Shown: positions 1 through 14,000 of the stretch, piece after piece | Layout of the letters: each line of letters begins with the position of its first letter | Numbering within the stretch: position 1 is the first letter of the stretch | Origin: Glandiceps talaboti | Taxonomy: Eukaryota > Hemichordata > Enteropneusta > Spengelidae | NCBI RefSeq assembly: GCF_964340395.1 | Contig: NC_135568.1 | Coordinates: forward strand, 1,493,501-1,557,500 | Direction: 5' to 3' | Length of the DNA: 64,000 bases | The notes under the pieces: model-generated | What the model was told of the DNA's origin: nothing | The model's input: the letters and a program-made list of their open reading frames with translations, nothing else | The model's database searches: none | Program-made: the position numbers and the translations under genes

Positions 1-33
1 GGGAGATCTAATAGGAAATGGTGTCATGTCAGT

Positions 34-316
34 AGCTCCGTCTACACGGCACTAAAAATCCTATCTGAGGTAGGATTCAGGATAGTTTGAAGCGCGTGTA
101 GACGCAAACGCGTCCTGAACCTGTCCTGAAACTGTCCTGACTTTAGGACACCTTTGAGAGGTTTCCTGAAACCCTCCCGACTTCGTCCTATGTACTGTCA
201 GGACGGAAGGCGCGACATCTCCGCTGTAACCTTCCTACGTGTAGACACAAATATATCCTACCTCAGGTAGGACTTGGGACTGCCTCGGGTAGGACGACCT
301 ACGTGTAGATGGGGCT
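34..316. mobile_element. MITE-like element with terminal inverted repeats
   Basis: The left end reads AGCTCCGTCTACACG and the reverse complement of the right end reads AGCCCCATCTACACG, followed inside by CCTA-x-CTGAGGTAGGA type blocks on both arms. The interior repeats short words such as CTGTCCTGA and CAGGTAGGA. There is no coding capacity. No clear target-site duplication is visible beside the termini. It is most simply a non-autonomous DNA transposon; the family is not recognised. Confidence 0.55.
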
Positions 317-723
317 CATGATTCATGAGTGGTGTAATCGCCATTGCTGTATGACACAAAAACTTTATCTTATTTTGAAATGGTGGCAAATAATTTGACG
401 AACACGAACTTGAACAAAACTAGGAATCTACCTCGATGTCGTCATACAGCAATTACGTACGAAATGGTGGAATAACTAATCTGACGAACAGAATTTGGAA
501 TCCGATCGCACTGCGTGATACAGTAGTCAAGGACCAAATCGACCTCACCGACAGATAATGACTTGAGTCTATATGTAGGATTTCATATCCTGGGAACGAA
601 TATGACATGGTTGAAGATATGTCAATGCTGCCAGTTTTAGAGATAACAAATTATCCTTGGTTTACGTTCAATCTACAAATTGTTCTTTCGTGATAAAAAC
701 CCTTGACATAATTAATCCACACA

Positions 724-1171
724 CCAGTAGTAGAACTGCAGTACATGGCCATCAACAACACTCCAACGACAACATATCTAGGACTTACCAGTAGTAGAAC
801 TGCAGTACATGGCCATCAACAACACTCCAACGACAACATATCTAGGACTTACCAGTAGTAGAACTGCAGTACATGGCCATTAACAACAATCCAACGACAT
901 CATATCTAGGACTTACCAGTAGTAGAACTGCAATACATGGCCATCAACAACATTCCAACGACAACATATCTAGGACTTACCAGTAGTAGAACTGCAGTAC
1001 ATGGCCATTAACAACAATCCAACGACATCATATCTAGGACTTACCAGTAGTAGAACTGCAGTACATGGCCATTAACAACAATCCAACGACAACATATCTA
1101 GGACTTACCAGTAGTAGAACTGCAGTACATGGCCATTAACAACAATCCAACGACAACATATCTAGGACTTC
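724..1171. repeat. Tandem repeat, 7 copies of a 64 bp unit
   Basis: The word CCAGTAGTAGAACTGCA recurs at 724, 788, 852, 916, 980, 1044 and 1108, an exact 64 bp period. Copies differ at a few positions (for example ATCAACAACACT versus ATTAACAACAAT), so two variants alternate. There are no unique spacers between units, so it is a minisatellite and not a CRISPR array. An open frame runs across the last copy but has no coding character. Confidence 0.9.
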
Positions 1172-3455
1172 GTCTGTTCCAACACCACATGTACATGTTG
1201 GTAGTTCAGTTAAAAGTTAATCCAACAAAGTTTTGTATTGTGCAGCACTTGAACGAGCTTTGGTATCCACTTTGCGAGGATTATCCTAACCATACCCAGA
1301 GAGACTTGTACAAATGACACAATTCAACTAAATAACTGAGTTAGGTGGCATGTCTCAGACAGAATATGTGACTAAGTTACTGACATATACACACCTAGTT
1401 TTATCAATCTCATCACAGTTAAATGTTTGTCTAGTTAAATATATACTAGTATTTGATGCAAGGGCGTTGACGTGCCTAAGTTGCAACCCTGGGTTGTAAC
1501 ATTATCAGCATATTTGGAATAAATGATAAAATCCTATATCAACAACACGCCTAGACTGATAACCGTCCATACATTGTCGCCATAACACCACAATATGCCA
1601 CTAAGGATTGAAAATGTATGTCTTTTTTTTTTACAGGAATTACCATAATTTAAAGACACCAACCTTCATCAATGTCAAGGAATGATGGACAATTTAAATT
1701 CGTTCTAATGTTGTTACCTTTGAGGTGACTTTTCAATATCACACACACACACACACACACACGTACACACACACATATACACACGCTTGCACAACGAGAA
1801 AGAACCAGGCGTGCTTTCAGTCAGTCAATCAATCAGTCAGTCAGTCAATCAATCAGTCAGTCAGTCAGTCAGTCAGTCAGATAAAGAAGGACCAAACACC
1901 ACCAAATAATAAGACTTATTTATTTAAAACACACGTTTCGAACTCCAGGCTCTTCTCCAGGTGTACATACGTAAAATGTTCATGGTGCTCTTACAAGCTG
2001 TAAATTACTGTCAGTCTGTCTATCTGTATTTCATATTTATAGCAGGTTGTTATCGCGGTCTGTCAGCATGTTGATTATTTAATGATAAATTGAATTATAT
2101 ATTTTAAAACCGAGATATAACTATTAAATTAAGGTGAGACCACAATGAATCATCGGCTACACAGTACAGTTAATACCCATTATAAGTCTCATCAAAGTAA
2201 AGTGGCACGTGCACACGCACTAGCTCACTTTAATATGATTTTTTTTAAAGTCGGGAGAAAATGCTAACATAAAACCTAGATTAATTAAAGTGTTGTAATA
2301 CAGTGTGATTGTTAATCTCTATAATTGTATGTTTTTGAAGGAAGTGACACAATTTAATAGTTTTCTGGTGTTGTCAGCATAACAGGGGTTTCTCCGAATA
2401 CTATTACTACTACAGACAGTTCCTGGTGCCCTATAATCCCAATGGAATACGATAATGTATTTCACTGGTCATACCTTCGTTCTCAGTCCAATGGGACCAT
2501 TCACTTACACCAGCTCCTATAGCTATAATCTGTGGAGCAGTATACTGTAGTCTTAAGAATAGTATATTGTTTCCGTTCCCGAAAATAAAGCTATTTCTGA
2601 GGGTGTATGTCTAAGCCTTCCTCAGACTTGTCACTGTTTTTTAATCAAGTGAAAGAACTATATTTTAAAAGATTGAATGTCAATATGACGTTTCCAAGAC
2701 TTATTATCTTTTGAAGTTATGTAAAAATAAACTTATGTTTGAGAGTTACCTTTAAATTTAAATGAAAATAAAAAAGGTATTGACTTACACTGGTAATAAC
2801 ACACAAGTTTAATGCTAAAAAGCTTTGAACTGTTAGTGCCTTATAACCTTTGTAAATCATGTGATCTACCAAGCTGATGAATATTTTGGGCCAGTGTCTG
2901 GATATCATGAGGTTGAGAGCTTCCCTAAATTCAATTTTTAAATTCAAATTAAATTTAATTAATTAATTAATCTAAATTCAATTGTTTTGTTGAGATATCA
3001 CAATATTGATTGACACGTTCCATCTCTAAATGTAAAGTCTAATTTATACACAGTTGATCGCCGATTCTGGTGTTTCCATCTCTTCATAGATCTTCCGTTA
3101 TGTCAACCTTAAAGAACAAAACATATTTGAGTCACATTGTAGAGCAGCGCCTCCAACGGTAGAATATCCTTCTCTGTATTCTAATACGTGAAGTTTTAGT
3201 AGCACAAATTTGTTCAGCATAGTGATATTTTAATATTTCAATAACACAATCATAACATATTCTTAGTGCTAAAACCATAGATATGGAAATGTTTTATATT
3301 TTAAGTTGAAAAAATGCACAGCACACATTTTTAATATTGTGCCAAAATTCTAATCATTGCTGTTGTCGAGATGTCAGTAAAGATATTTTATCTTCCATTC
3401 AGTTAAAGTTGATCTTAAATACGCAATTTAAAAAACTTGAAATATGTTCCTTAGT

Positions 3456-3765
3456 GGCCATATGGGTGAGAATTGGGTATTTATTTTGGATTTGTAACTG
3501 ATAAAACAACTTTATTCTTTTTTCCTACTTAAAAAATAATGTGAAGTAACATATACCAAGTTCTTGTTTGTAACATAACTTAATAATCGCAAAACATTAA
3601 AAAATGTGTAAAATGTTTGTTATTGTACGTACAACAAACATTTAAAAAATGTTTTGCATCTATGTGCAATTTATTGAGTTACAAACACAGACAAAAATCA
3701 TAGTAAAGTTGTTCTATCAGTTATAAATCCAAAATAGCTACTCAATTCTCATCCATGATATGACC
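3456..3765. mobile_element. Long imperfect palindrome (MITE-like)
   Basis: The two halves are reverse complements over nearly the full length. Matching outside-in blocks include GAGAATTG (3469 side) with CAATTCTC (3742 side), TATTTTGGATTTGTAACTGA with TCAGTTATAAATCCAAAATA, and TTGTTTGTAAC with GTTACAAAC. The centre lies near 3625 at GTACGTAC. No ORF. This is what a self-complementary MITE looks like; the transcript would fold into a long hairpin. Confidence 0.7.
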
Positions 3766-4411
3766 TCTATTTAACCAATGAATATATTAAATTATGCATG
3801 TCAAACCATGTCAGTTCTGCCCTATCATATCTAATTGTTAACTAAATGAGAGATTAAACGAATCAATTTGTAAGTTTGTGATCAGCTGCTACACTATGTA
3901 TACCGATTCGAAATCTCATGTACCGTACTTATTAAGATACTGACCTCGTCCAACGGGTAAGACTCTCCGTAAAAAGGAACTTGCGGTTGTCTCAACGAAA
4001 ACTGCAATAACAAGTAAAGGATGGCGGTTAAGTGAACCAAAACTTAATTGCGAAAATTGAGTTCCAATTTCGATTCTTCACATCACATCTGTTCAATTGA
4101 ATTTATTTATTTTGATATAATATAATTTAATTCAATTAAAAAATGTGTTGTCAACATATACACTGATAAAAAGGGCTCGTCGTATCATTATCATATCACA
4201 TTTACCAATTACGCACATACATTACAATGTTACTTGGTATTTCAAATAATTACTGCTGATAGATACAATGTGCATTTACGTTTACAACTTTTGAGTGACG
4301 TCATAAAAATGTAGGTCAAATAAAATGTAGGTTAATTGATACAGAGGTCAAAGTCAGAGCGAATAGATGTGTAATATTGATAAAAAAATCCCCCAAAAAA
4401 TCCTCTTACAG

Positions 4412-4456
4412 AAAGAAAGAAAGAAAGAAAGAATGATTGAATGCCATTACGAATGC

Positions 4457-4505
<49 letters not shown>
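4412..4505. repeat. GAAA and CTGT microsatellites
   Basis: A short GAAA run is followed at about 4456 by roughly twelve CTGT units. The apparent ORF across it is repeat-derived. Confidence 0.9.
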
Positions 4506-4709
4506 GCCTTTCAGCCTCTCTCTATCTTCTCTGGGTTATAAGTACAAAACACGAACTATTTTCATCTTATGGAGACATCGCATTCTCCCACTACCTTCCG
4601 ACGAATAAGTTTTGCAGCTCACCCTCTAGCTCCCTCCCCTCGACTACCCCTCCTCTGTCTAAGTTCTCGCTCACTGAAATCTAATTTTTGAAGTCCTACA
4701 GAAATTTAG

Positions 4710-5004
4710 TCAACTCACGCCGAAATAGTCGTCATCATAGGATTGCTGCAATGGTTGCCTATCACTCTTGTAACGTTCGTATGGATAGTATTTCCTCCAG
4801 TCATGGAGTCTAGGACCACGTGACATGCCATGGAGTCTAGGACCACGTGACATGCCATAATCCCGCCTTGCATGGTTTCTTTCCTTGATTGCAAAGCTTT
4901 TGGGATATCGAATCTTACTGTCATCTTCGAATGCCACATCGTTTTCAAAACGGCGAAAGGTAAAGTTGTCATTAACGGTTGACATGGGTGGCCAGTCGTT
5001 GTAA
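4710..5004 (-). other. Gene A last exon: cytoplasmic tail
   Basis: The acceptor TTTCAG precedes a frame reading YNDWPPMSTVNDNFTFRRFE and ending DDDYFGVS-stop. The tail is basic and tyrosine-containing (KYYPYERYK). It includes a perfect 27 bp tandem duplication (4803-4829 and 4830-4856) that repeats nine residues, MSRGPRLHG. The exon start region is itself partly copied into the preceding intron (4981-4999 copied at 5038-5056). Confidence 0.8.
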
Positions 5005-8000
5005 CTGAAAGTAAAAAAAAAATATTACAGGTCACGTGACATGGGTGGCCAGTCGTCTAAATTTGAACTTTGGTATTATGAATATACAGGAAAGAAATCT
5101 GCTACTATATGTTTGAAAATGGTTGCTTTTTGGGGACTGCATTCATGAAATGTTGGCTTAATATACGTTGGGAAACGTCAAGACATTGATACGGGATTGA
5201 AAATTAACCCTTTTAAGTAATTACACTTAAATCCAAAATATTGAGCTCGATAATCTTGGTTTAGTCCTGGCGTAGCAGTCAAGGAACATTACATAGGATT
5301 ATTCTTTTGGTCAGGACCGACTTTTCCATAGCTCTAGATTTAGCAGACAAGTGTCTATTACTCCCAAATCTTTTAATCCTTATCTCGGTGACATCACTTA
5401 CCGCTTTCCTTGTTGTCGTGCTTCTTTTTGTTGGTCTACTGCTATCGTAGCATAGCATACACATATTACAAGAAAAATCAACACAACCACAATAAAGGCT
5501 AGACATCCTATTAAGATGATGTAGCTGATGTTCATGTAGTCTTTGCACCGTTCACCAAAATACACTCGTCCATCCATGAGACACCTGAGAATGAAATTAT
5601 ACGATCCCCTCCTTACCATAATTTTCTGCATTTATGTTGAAAGAAATATATCTTAGCTTGTTATATTAAGGGGTTACATCTCTTTTATCATAAATTTAAA
5701 AATCAAATATGGAACAGTTTGGCCACAGGGTGCGCTAACCTGAAGCTGTACTGTCAAGTGTGAGATTGCTCCCAGCACGTACTATTTAGGGAAGCCCAAC
5801 AGATTTTGTCGCAAAGTTTGACGGTATGCTGGAACTGCCAATATGAATAATTATACTGTTATTGTGTTTTAGTATTTAACCACACTCTGTGTACTGCCTT
5901 ATTGATTGTGTACTTCTGTGACATCCATGACGAACATTTCAATTAGTCTGGGTCAATGAAATCATCATAAAACATCTTTAAAGTAATAGCATAGCACTAG
6001 CTTTGGCTTGCAACCCGTGCGCGTAGTAAAAGCTGTCACCAATACAACATATAGTATGTTGTAATGGCATTGGGCTTCACGTTTTATTTTGTTAGATTTA
6101 CACAGATCTGGAGAATTTGAACAGAAAATTAGAGCTTACTGTGTTCAATGTTAACTGTGTGTCCCGTATGTGTAGGACTGCACGTGTCTTTTCTTTCTTT
6201 CATTTATATTCATTATATTTTACACCTGCTATTTCATTTCAACCAATTATATTCAATCTCAGTGCCTTTTCTTGACCTGTACCTTCAATTCTGCCAATCA
6301 GATTGCCTTCACATGTTTTCGGATCACATGACCAAGCCGTCTTGGCAGTCTTTATTTGTAGCCAGACCTGCAACACATATTACTTTTGTGTACATTTTCA
6401 GTTGCAGTTATCAAATAAAGTTGTGTTTAACTGTTTACAATGGCGTGTCAGTGTCAAATGGCGTAGTGGGGCAGGATTGGCAAGTCCTCGACCTAGTATT
6501 CACAGCCAAAATTATGGAAAGTAGCTATCTTTATCACGAAAAGTTATGAAAAGTTTGTGCGAGAAGTGTAGAACATAGAACTGAACTTGGAGTGACTAAG
6601 AGAACGATAGCAAAATCCTTCTATTGATACGCCAACATATGTCAATGGCACAAAGAACCACGCCAGAACAGGTCGAGGGATGTGTTTAACAGGTGGTTGC
6701 GTGGTTACGACCCAGTCTTGGAACTTCAAGAAAAGAACTTTACCCGGACTCGACTGGAAGTGAAGTGAAAGTGCCACGTAGGCAAACTTGTTCCCTGAAG
6801 GAAATGAATCTCTAGGCTGAGTGGGTGTGGTGAATGACCATTGAACTGAACTTCTGCCCGAAGACGGTATGGTGTCTATAGTGTGCTCATCACTTTTATC
6901 TCGGTTTGAATCGTGTAAGAAGTTCAAGAACAGTTGTAGACTGACGAATTGACTATACTCAACTTGAACTAGAGTGAACTGTGAGCACACTCGTACAGTA
7001 TCAACTTTGAACTTTGACTGAAAATACTCGGACTCAGTATAGTATTGCCAAACGAACATTTTTTTTACAGCTTCTGGTTGATCGTGGTCGGTGAATAGTG
7101 ACGTCATCAACCGTAAGTTCAACTGATGTTTACTTGCATCAATCCAATTCTAGTAGTGTATATTTTGAAGTTTGTTTTCACTTGAAGTTACTACACTTTG
7201 TCAAATACTCTCAGTTAGACTACAAGTTCGTGTAGTTGTAGTTTGTCAAAATATTGTGTTTTTTACGATATCGCCAAGCGCTTTCGTCAGAAGTAAGTTA
7301 TTTTTTTTGAAAATGTAAGTGTTCGACAATTATTTAGGGCTCGTACGATAAACGATACACGTTGTCAGTGATTCATTTGGAGTCACAGTTGAAATTCAAT
7401 AGAAAATCAAAACACGTTACTTATTGAATTGCTTTCAGTAGAATTCTCTGTGTATTTTGTTCGGAGTCAATGTTGAAGTTCAATACACAGGTATCAAATT
7501 GTTTCCAGTGAAATAGAATTCAGTGTACATGTACTTCGCGCATAGACGAAATGTAAAGCACGTTAGCTATCGCATTGCCATTGATTGCCATTGCCATTGG
7601 CGGTATTCCGTAAAGTTTTAGACGCCATTGATGATAGATGCAGTACTGTAGCGGTTTCGCTACGTCGCTCTCGATCGGTAATACGCTACAACCGCTACAT
7701 ATCCCCGTGTGTAAGCTCCCATCTAAAATGTGTTCAGGATCCTGAACATATTTTTGAACCGTTTATTTTGTTAGGCAATATCTCTCACCGCTTTGAAAGT
7801 CGAGCATATCCTATGTCACAGACTATAACTGCGTCGTTCTCGATTGGATTAATGCTGCGCTTCCTCAGTGTTATTTTCAAGGGGAAATCGTACTATATTC
7901 TCAAAGTTTCAGCTAACTATTTAAATTTTGCTGAAATGTTGACTACTTACTGCACATGCGCCATGCACTAGAAAGACATCGTAATAGACTCCCGTGTAGT

Positions 8001-11000
8001 GGTTCGGAATATTTGTCGCTGATTTGAGTTTTTACGTAGTGAATTTTGGTATTGAAGCTAGGGAATTGGCTATTTTTATGAGAAAACCATGGCCGAAGTA
8101 TAAATTGCCGAGAGATTTTAGATTGGCCGTGCTCGTTGACAGAATTGTAACTTTGTTTTGTTTGCGAACCCCGTAAGAGAAATAATATAACGAAAAATGG
8201 TGAGTCACAACAACATAAAATATGAAAATAAAAAGCATTATAAGCAAAAACAAACTTTAGCTACAATTATTGCAGCTAACATCTTACCTGCATTCAACTC
8301 CACTATCCTGATGTAGACACATACCATTATTGTAGCAATAGTCATGCTTACACTTGGACTGACAAACACATTGGTCTCCTGTGTCCACTTTGACCGTAGA
8401 GGGATCTTCACAAACAGCATTTTTACACCAGTTGACTTGTCCTTCTAAATTGAGAATAGATCAGAATACAAACACTTGAAATATAGATGTAGTCATACGA
8501 CATTATACCACTCGTACAAAGTACAAAGAAAAGTCGAACATTTAAATTTCTGTTAGCATTAACGCATTTTATATCAACACTTAACTTAATATTTGTATAG
8601 GTGACAGAGCTGATACATAAATACATGGTTACTATTATTACACAATTTCTAGAATTTCTGGTGAAAGATTTGGTACCCTTATTTAAAGTAAATCCTTTCT
8701 TTGATCAGAAAGTATTTTAATTTAGACACTAGAAGACGTCTAGTACCCTGAGGGTTGTTATATATCATACATTTCAAAGCCGAAGGAAATATTTACTACA
8801 TAGCAGTACAATGGATATTGACAATAAGAGTTAACTTTCATAACACATGACATTCTCAAGCAAATATTCTTTCCATAGTCAAAGCAAATCACCGGTAGGG
8901 TCCTTTACTGTGTTAATAGTGCCCTTGGGAAAGTAGTAAACGAATAGTGCTCGTTGTATGCAAATTGAGGCCAATGTTGGTCCCAATTCCATACCACGTG
9001 ATATGATCTAAGCCAATCATTGATAGCTGTATGAACACGATGTGTTATCATCACCTATAGTAGGCAAGAAGAATAACTTGTTGTATAAGAAAACTACTGA
9101 AATATATACTCACGTCTACATTGACATTCTCCTTCACAGGGCTGTTCTGTGACATTCAAATTCTGTCCAATATTGTTGGTACTATTCAAATCTACCTGTA
9201 TTTCGTCGCATCCTCGTTCGCTGATATTATTTCGAGCGTCAAACACAACGTTGTACTTAACCAAAACTTCAGTTACATTGACTGGTGCATTCCTTTTCAA
9301 TCGGGGACCTTGATTGCTACAATGTACAAACGAACATTATAAAGTTGCATATGATCCGAGGAGTGCGTATTAAAGTGACACTGTGATCCTTTTACACATA
9401 TGACATATAATTTAGCTGTCTTTTGTCAAGAACCCAAATAAATTGTACCTGGCACTGGTCGGATACTATTTGTCTAAGACGGTCCCAAGTTTTCTGGTAA
9501 GATTCATGCTTCCCCACCCTTATATGCTTGTAGCATAAAACAATGGAAATGTTGACTAGTAAAGATACAATTCCTAATATCAGCAAAGACTATTATACAC
9601 GTATTGCCTGGTTGTATGTGAGATGTTAGGGGTAAAGTATTATACAGCAATCATTTCCTGAGACTGAAAGCCAACTGAGTTTATACGTTGTTCGGGTGTA
9701 ACGTTGGTAACGTTTGCTGCATGTCATAATTACTTAGACATACTTCAGCGCAGATTTCAAGTCTGGTATTTAGGTGTGATGACTATGTAAATAATTTGCT
9801 AATATGATTCAGTATAGGTACACTAAACTATATTATAAAACCTCTATTATAACACTAACATTAGTTCTGTTTTAGTTGAGAATATTATGTAAAACAGTTG
9901 AAGGATTAGTGTATAAATAAGATTGTGCCACTTTGGTCGTATACGACATTAAATGAGAAATACATCATCACTTACACGTAAGTCAGTGTCTTAACTAGAC
10001 ATTTTATAATATCTCCCAGGGTTCCAAAGTATGAGCAAATCTGTAAGAGAACGTACATCATTATAAAGTACCGCCAATTTTAATCACCGTTAAATTGTGA
10101 GTAACTATGTAGCCAAGCCACGTATAGATAAGTACTAATAAACTATGCCTCTAGAATATTTGACAAAGCCTCAGATGATATGATAAAAATGATTAGATGA
10201 ATGGAACGGTAGAGTAACATGAAAAAACTGAAAATACCAGAGCAGAGCAGAGCAGACTGCACCGGCCGTACAGAAGGAAATCGCACTACAGTAAACCACA
10301 CATCCCGTACACCGCACTGCACCACACCACACCACACCACACCACACCACACCACACCACACCACACCACACCACATCACACCGCACATCACCATCACCG
10401 CATCGCACCGCACCACACCACACCATTCTAAACCACACCCTATACACCACACCACACCACACCACACCACACCACACCACTCTAAACCACACCACACCAC
10501 ACCACACCACACCATACCACGTAGACTACACAATGATCCCACCTACACAAGCCAAGATATTCACTAAATTAAAACTTAACTGTGCTTTCTAAATCGTCAA
10601 TGAACTCATCTTCAGATTGGTATGTGTCCAAAGGTACAGCTAAACGTTTAACGAAGGAGTAAGATCTCTCAGGAGGAGATGTATCTAGACAATATTTACA
10701 CAAAGAGAAAGAATAGTAAGACAAATTGTTATTGACATCCATGATTTGAATATGAAAGGTTTGTACATTGAGGGTTCTATAAACTTTGTAAGCAAATGAA
10801 TGACAAAATAATTTAATTAGTTCATTATAGTTTGTCTCTTGAAATTCATTGTCATGCTTTGTCAAAATGGTTTCTCTCCATCAATCATTTCTGTTCAAGT
10901 TCGTTTATATTCATATTGCGGTCATAACGGCTCAGATCAACTTTACGGTCGTAAACTTTTAGTACATTACCTGGTTGGTTGGTTGGTTGGTTGGTTGGTT

Positions 11001-14000
11001 GGTTACTATATTACCAGGTTAACATACAATATATATGGTTGGCGGATAGTCATAAGTAATGCATATTATGACGGTTCTGAACGGTCATTTGAAAAAAAAC
11101 TTCAAAAAAGACTTTGAATGGAAATGACTTAAAATGACTTAGGTCAGGTGACAATAACTTACATGTGGCTTCTTTATCCTCTGGTAATGGTCCAATGAAA
11201 TTTCTTTGTGTAGTATATTGGATTTCAGTAGTAAGTGAGACACTGCTTGTTGCCTCTCTAGTAGATATTTCCTCCACTGTGTTTGTATCTTCTTCGGTTA
11301 TCAATTCTTGTGTTGCAGTTGAATCTTGTGTTGCAGCTGCAGTTGAATCTTGTGTTGTAGCTGTATCTTGTGTTGTAGCTGAATCTTGTGTTGCAGTTGA
11401 ATCTTGTGTTGTAGCTGTATCTTGTGTTGTAGCTGTATCTTGTGTTGTAGCTGAATCTTGTGTTGTAGCTGTATCTTGTGTTGTAGCTGAATCTTGTGTT
11501 GCAGTTGAATCTTGTGTTGCAGCTGAATCTTGTGTTGTAGCTGTATCTTGTGTTGCAGTTGAATCTTGTGTTGTAGCTGTATCTTGTGTTGTCGCTGAAT
11601 CTTGAGTTGTAGCTGAATCTTGTGTTGTAGCTGAATCTTGTGTTGTAGCTGAATCTTGTGTTGCAGTTGAATCTTGTGTTGTAGCTGTATCTTGTGTTGT
11701 AGCTGTATCTTGTGTTGTAGCTGAATCTTGTGTTGCAGTTGAATCTTGTGTTGTAGCTGTATCTTGTGTTGTCGCTGTATCTTGTGTTGTAGCTGAATCT
11801 AGTGTTGTAGCTGTATCTTGTGTTACAGCTGAATCTTGAGTTGTAGCTGTATCTTGTGTTGTAGCTGTATCTTGTGTTGTAGCTGTATCTTGTGTTGTAG
11901 CTGTATCTTGTGTTGCAGTTGAATCTAGTGTTACAGTTGACTCTTGTGTTGTCGCTGTATCTTGTGTTGCAGTTGAATCTAGTGTTACAGTTGACTCTTG
12001 TGTTGTCGCTGAATCTTGTGTTGCAGTTGAATCTAGTGTTGCAGCTGAATCTTGTGTTGTCGCTGAATCTTGAGTTGTAGCTGAATCTTGTGTTGTAGCT
12101 GAATCTGGTGTTGCAGTTGAATCTTGTGTGACGATTTCATTTGTAGCTTCTATATGGGGTATAAAGAGCCAAATGGGTAAGACTACAATACATTGTGTAG
12201 AAATACAATGCAATTGTTATTAATGATAATAATAATAATGGTGATGGTGAGTTTACGTATAGTACCTCCGCCATACTAAATATACATAACACCAACCTCG
12301 AATTATTGATATTTTAATAATTGTCAGAGAATATGTTGTCGGTTGTCTGATTGAAAAAACCCACCCAAGTTACAGCTAGTGGGGGTTTAAAATCCACTAG
12401 TACGTGGTTTGTTGTTTCCCGTTACATCATATTGTGAGTTGGTACTCGTAATTACCTGTTGTCTCCATGTCAATTATCACGTGACCGGTACTTGTAATGT
12501 AAGAGGTTATCTCTTCCTGTGTGCTTGGCACCTCTGTTGAAGTTGTTTCGATCGTTGTAAGGTCTATAAAAAGTTACAAAGGTCAAAATATTATGAAGAA
12601 AGTGTGTTACTCTTACCCAAAACATATAACACCGGGTCAATTGCTCCAAGAGTTGTGAAACCCCTAACTTTGTTTACTTCCCAGAATGCCTTGCCAGAGT
12701 GTCGCCTCTAGATCTTTTATGCTAGCTTTACCAATATTAATTCTCTATATTACAGAGGTTTTCGCGATGTGGAAGAGGTGAATAGAATGCCTCATATGTA
12801 ATGGTAAAGATATATAGCAAAATGTAATTCTAAACTAGTTTAATAGTATTGTATGAACTAAGATGTAGATACTAAAAAACGTGCACTCAATATAGCTAGT
12901 AGATAATGTGTCGTTCAGAAATGAAAAAACATGCAAGTGAAGCCAGAACCGAACCCAGACTCGATAACTTTTCAATCTTCTCCACTGTCTATGGTCAAAC
13001 AAACATGTTAATTAGTTTCTTATTGTTGTATAAACTATATCAAGTCAATAGTTTCACGAGTTATAAAATCTGTTTTGTTTACTTGTAATTAGTGCGGCAC
13101 CCCGGGGTATACCAGGCCTATTTTAAGCTATACAGGTTGCGATTTGCGACATGCTGAATAGGTTAAACTAACTTTTCTGCCCACCCCCTAAGTTTAAGGA
13201 ATACAGCTATAAAGCTAAATGCTGCCTCGCCTGTGTTCCCTTTAAGATTTAACTTGAAAAAGTCGATGATTTTAGGGACTGTATTACCTTCAACAACACC
13301 CTGATTTTCTTTGCACTTCATTAGCGTATACATAGACCCCCTAGGTGGAGGGTCTATGGCGTATATGAAGAATGTGACCATGTATAATAGGGCGTGTCCC
13401 TTTTTGCATTGTTTATGATAGCCTTGGCGTATACATTAATAAGCATACATTTAAACATAGGTATATGACTCAGTTGATAAGCTTCTATCGGTTTTCCTGA
13501 ATAATTAAATTTCATCGTTAGGATAATATCATTTTTGAGAATTGCTAATAATTGTTTCATTTTATAAAATAATGTTTCTTGTGTTTCACCATAGACAGTA
13601 GAGGGTTATGGTTTCACATCTCCTCTTCGTTTGAACGGCATTCATCCGTGTTTATACATAGACAGTCTCCCCTCCACTGTCTATGGTTTATATAAACGTA
13701 CGAGAATAATGCATTGTGTTGATTATTTGTTTAAAACTTGATTTGCATAAATGAATCGTCTACCAGCATTTCATATTTAAATGTGTACCTATTCTATTGT
13801 CAGTGCAATACGGTTCATACAATACAATAGAATTCCTCGTTTACATCATTGAATTCTGTACCCGAAGAATTTCCTTGCTGCACACCCAAGACAATTTCAA
13901 TTTTTGCCTATACCTTTACGGCCCTCTTCTATTGATTAGCGTCCACAGTGGTGATCAAAACGATCGTTTGTAGTGAAAAAAATTGTTTACTATGCGTTCA

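Larger units (their letters stand above)
1..4709. other. Intergenic region 3' of gene A
   Basis: No exon could be supported here. The stretch holds the element at 34-316, the 64 bp minisatellite, a CA tract and a CAGT/CAAT tetranucleotide tract (1741-1881), a possible retroelement end near 1935 (ACGTTTCGAACTCCAGG), the palindromic element at 3456-3765 and GAAA/CTGT microsatellites (4412-4505). TTTATT at 4102-4107 could be a minus-strand AATAAA polyadenylation signal for gene A, about 600 bp past its stop, but this is weak. Confidence 0.5.

Noticed and set aside
724-1171. CRISPR-like array
   Set aside because: Units are contiguous with no unique spacers, and the DNA is eukaryotic.
6544-7122. 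192-codon minus-strand ORF in a gene A intron
   Set aside because: No recognised domain, no matching splice phase with its neighbours, and residue use looks random.
7585-7971. 128-codon plus-strand ORF in a gene A intron
   Set aside because: No domain or splice context; likely chance.
10143-10542. Trp/Cys/Val-rich and His/Thr-rich ORFs
   Set aside because: Generated by the ACACC pentamer array.
11165-11605. Plus-strand ORF of 146 codons (ESCVVAVSC repeats)
   Set aside because: Antisense shadow of the gene A mucin repeat.
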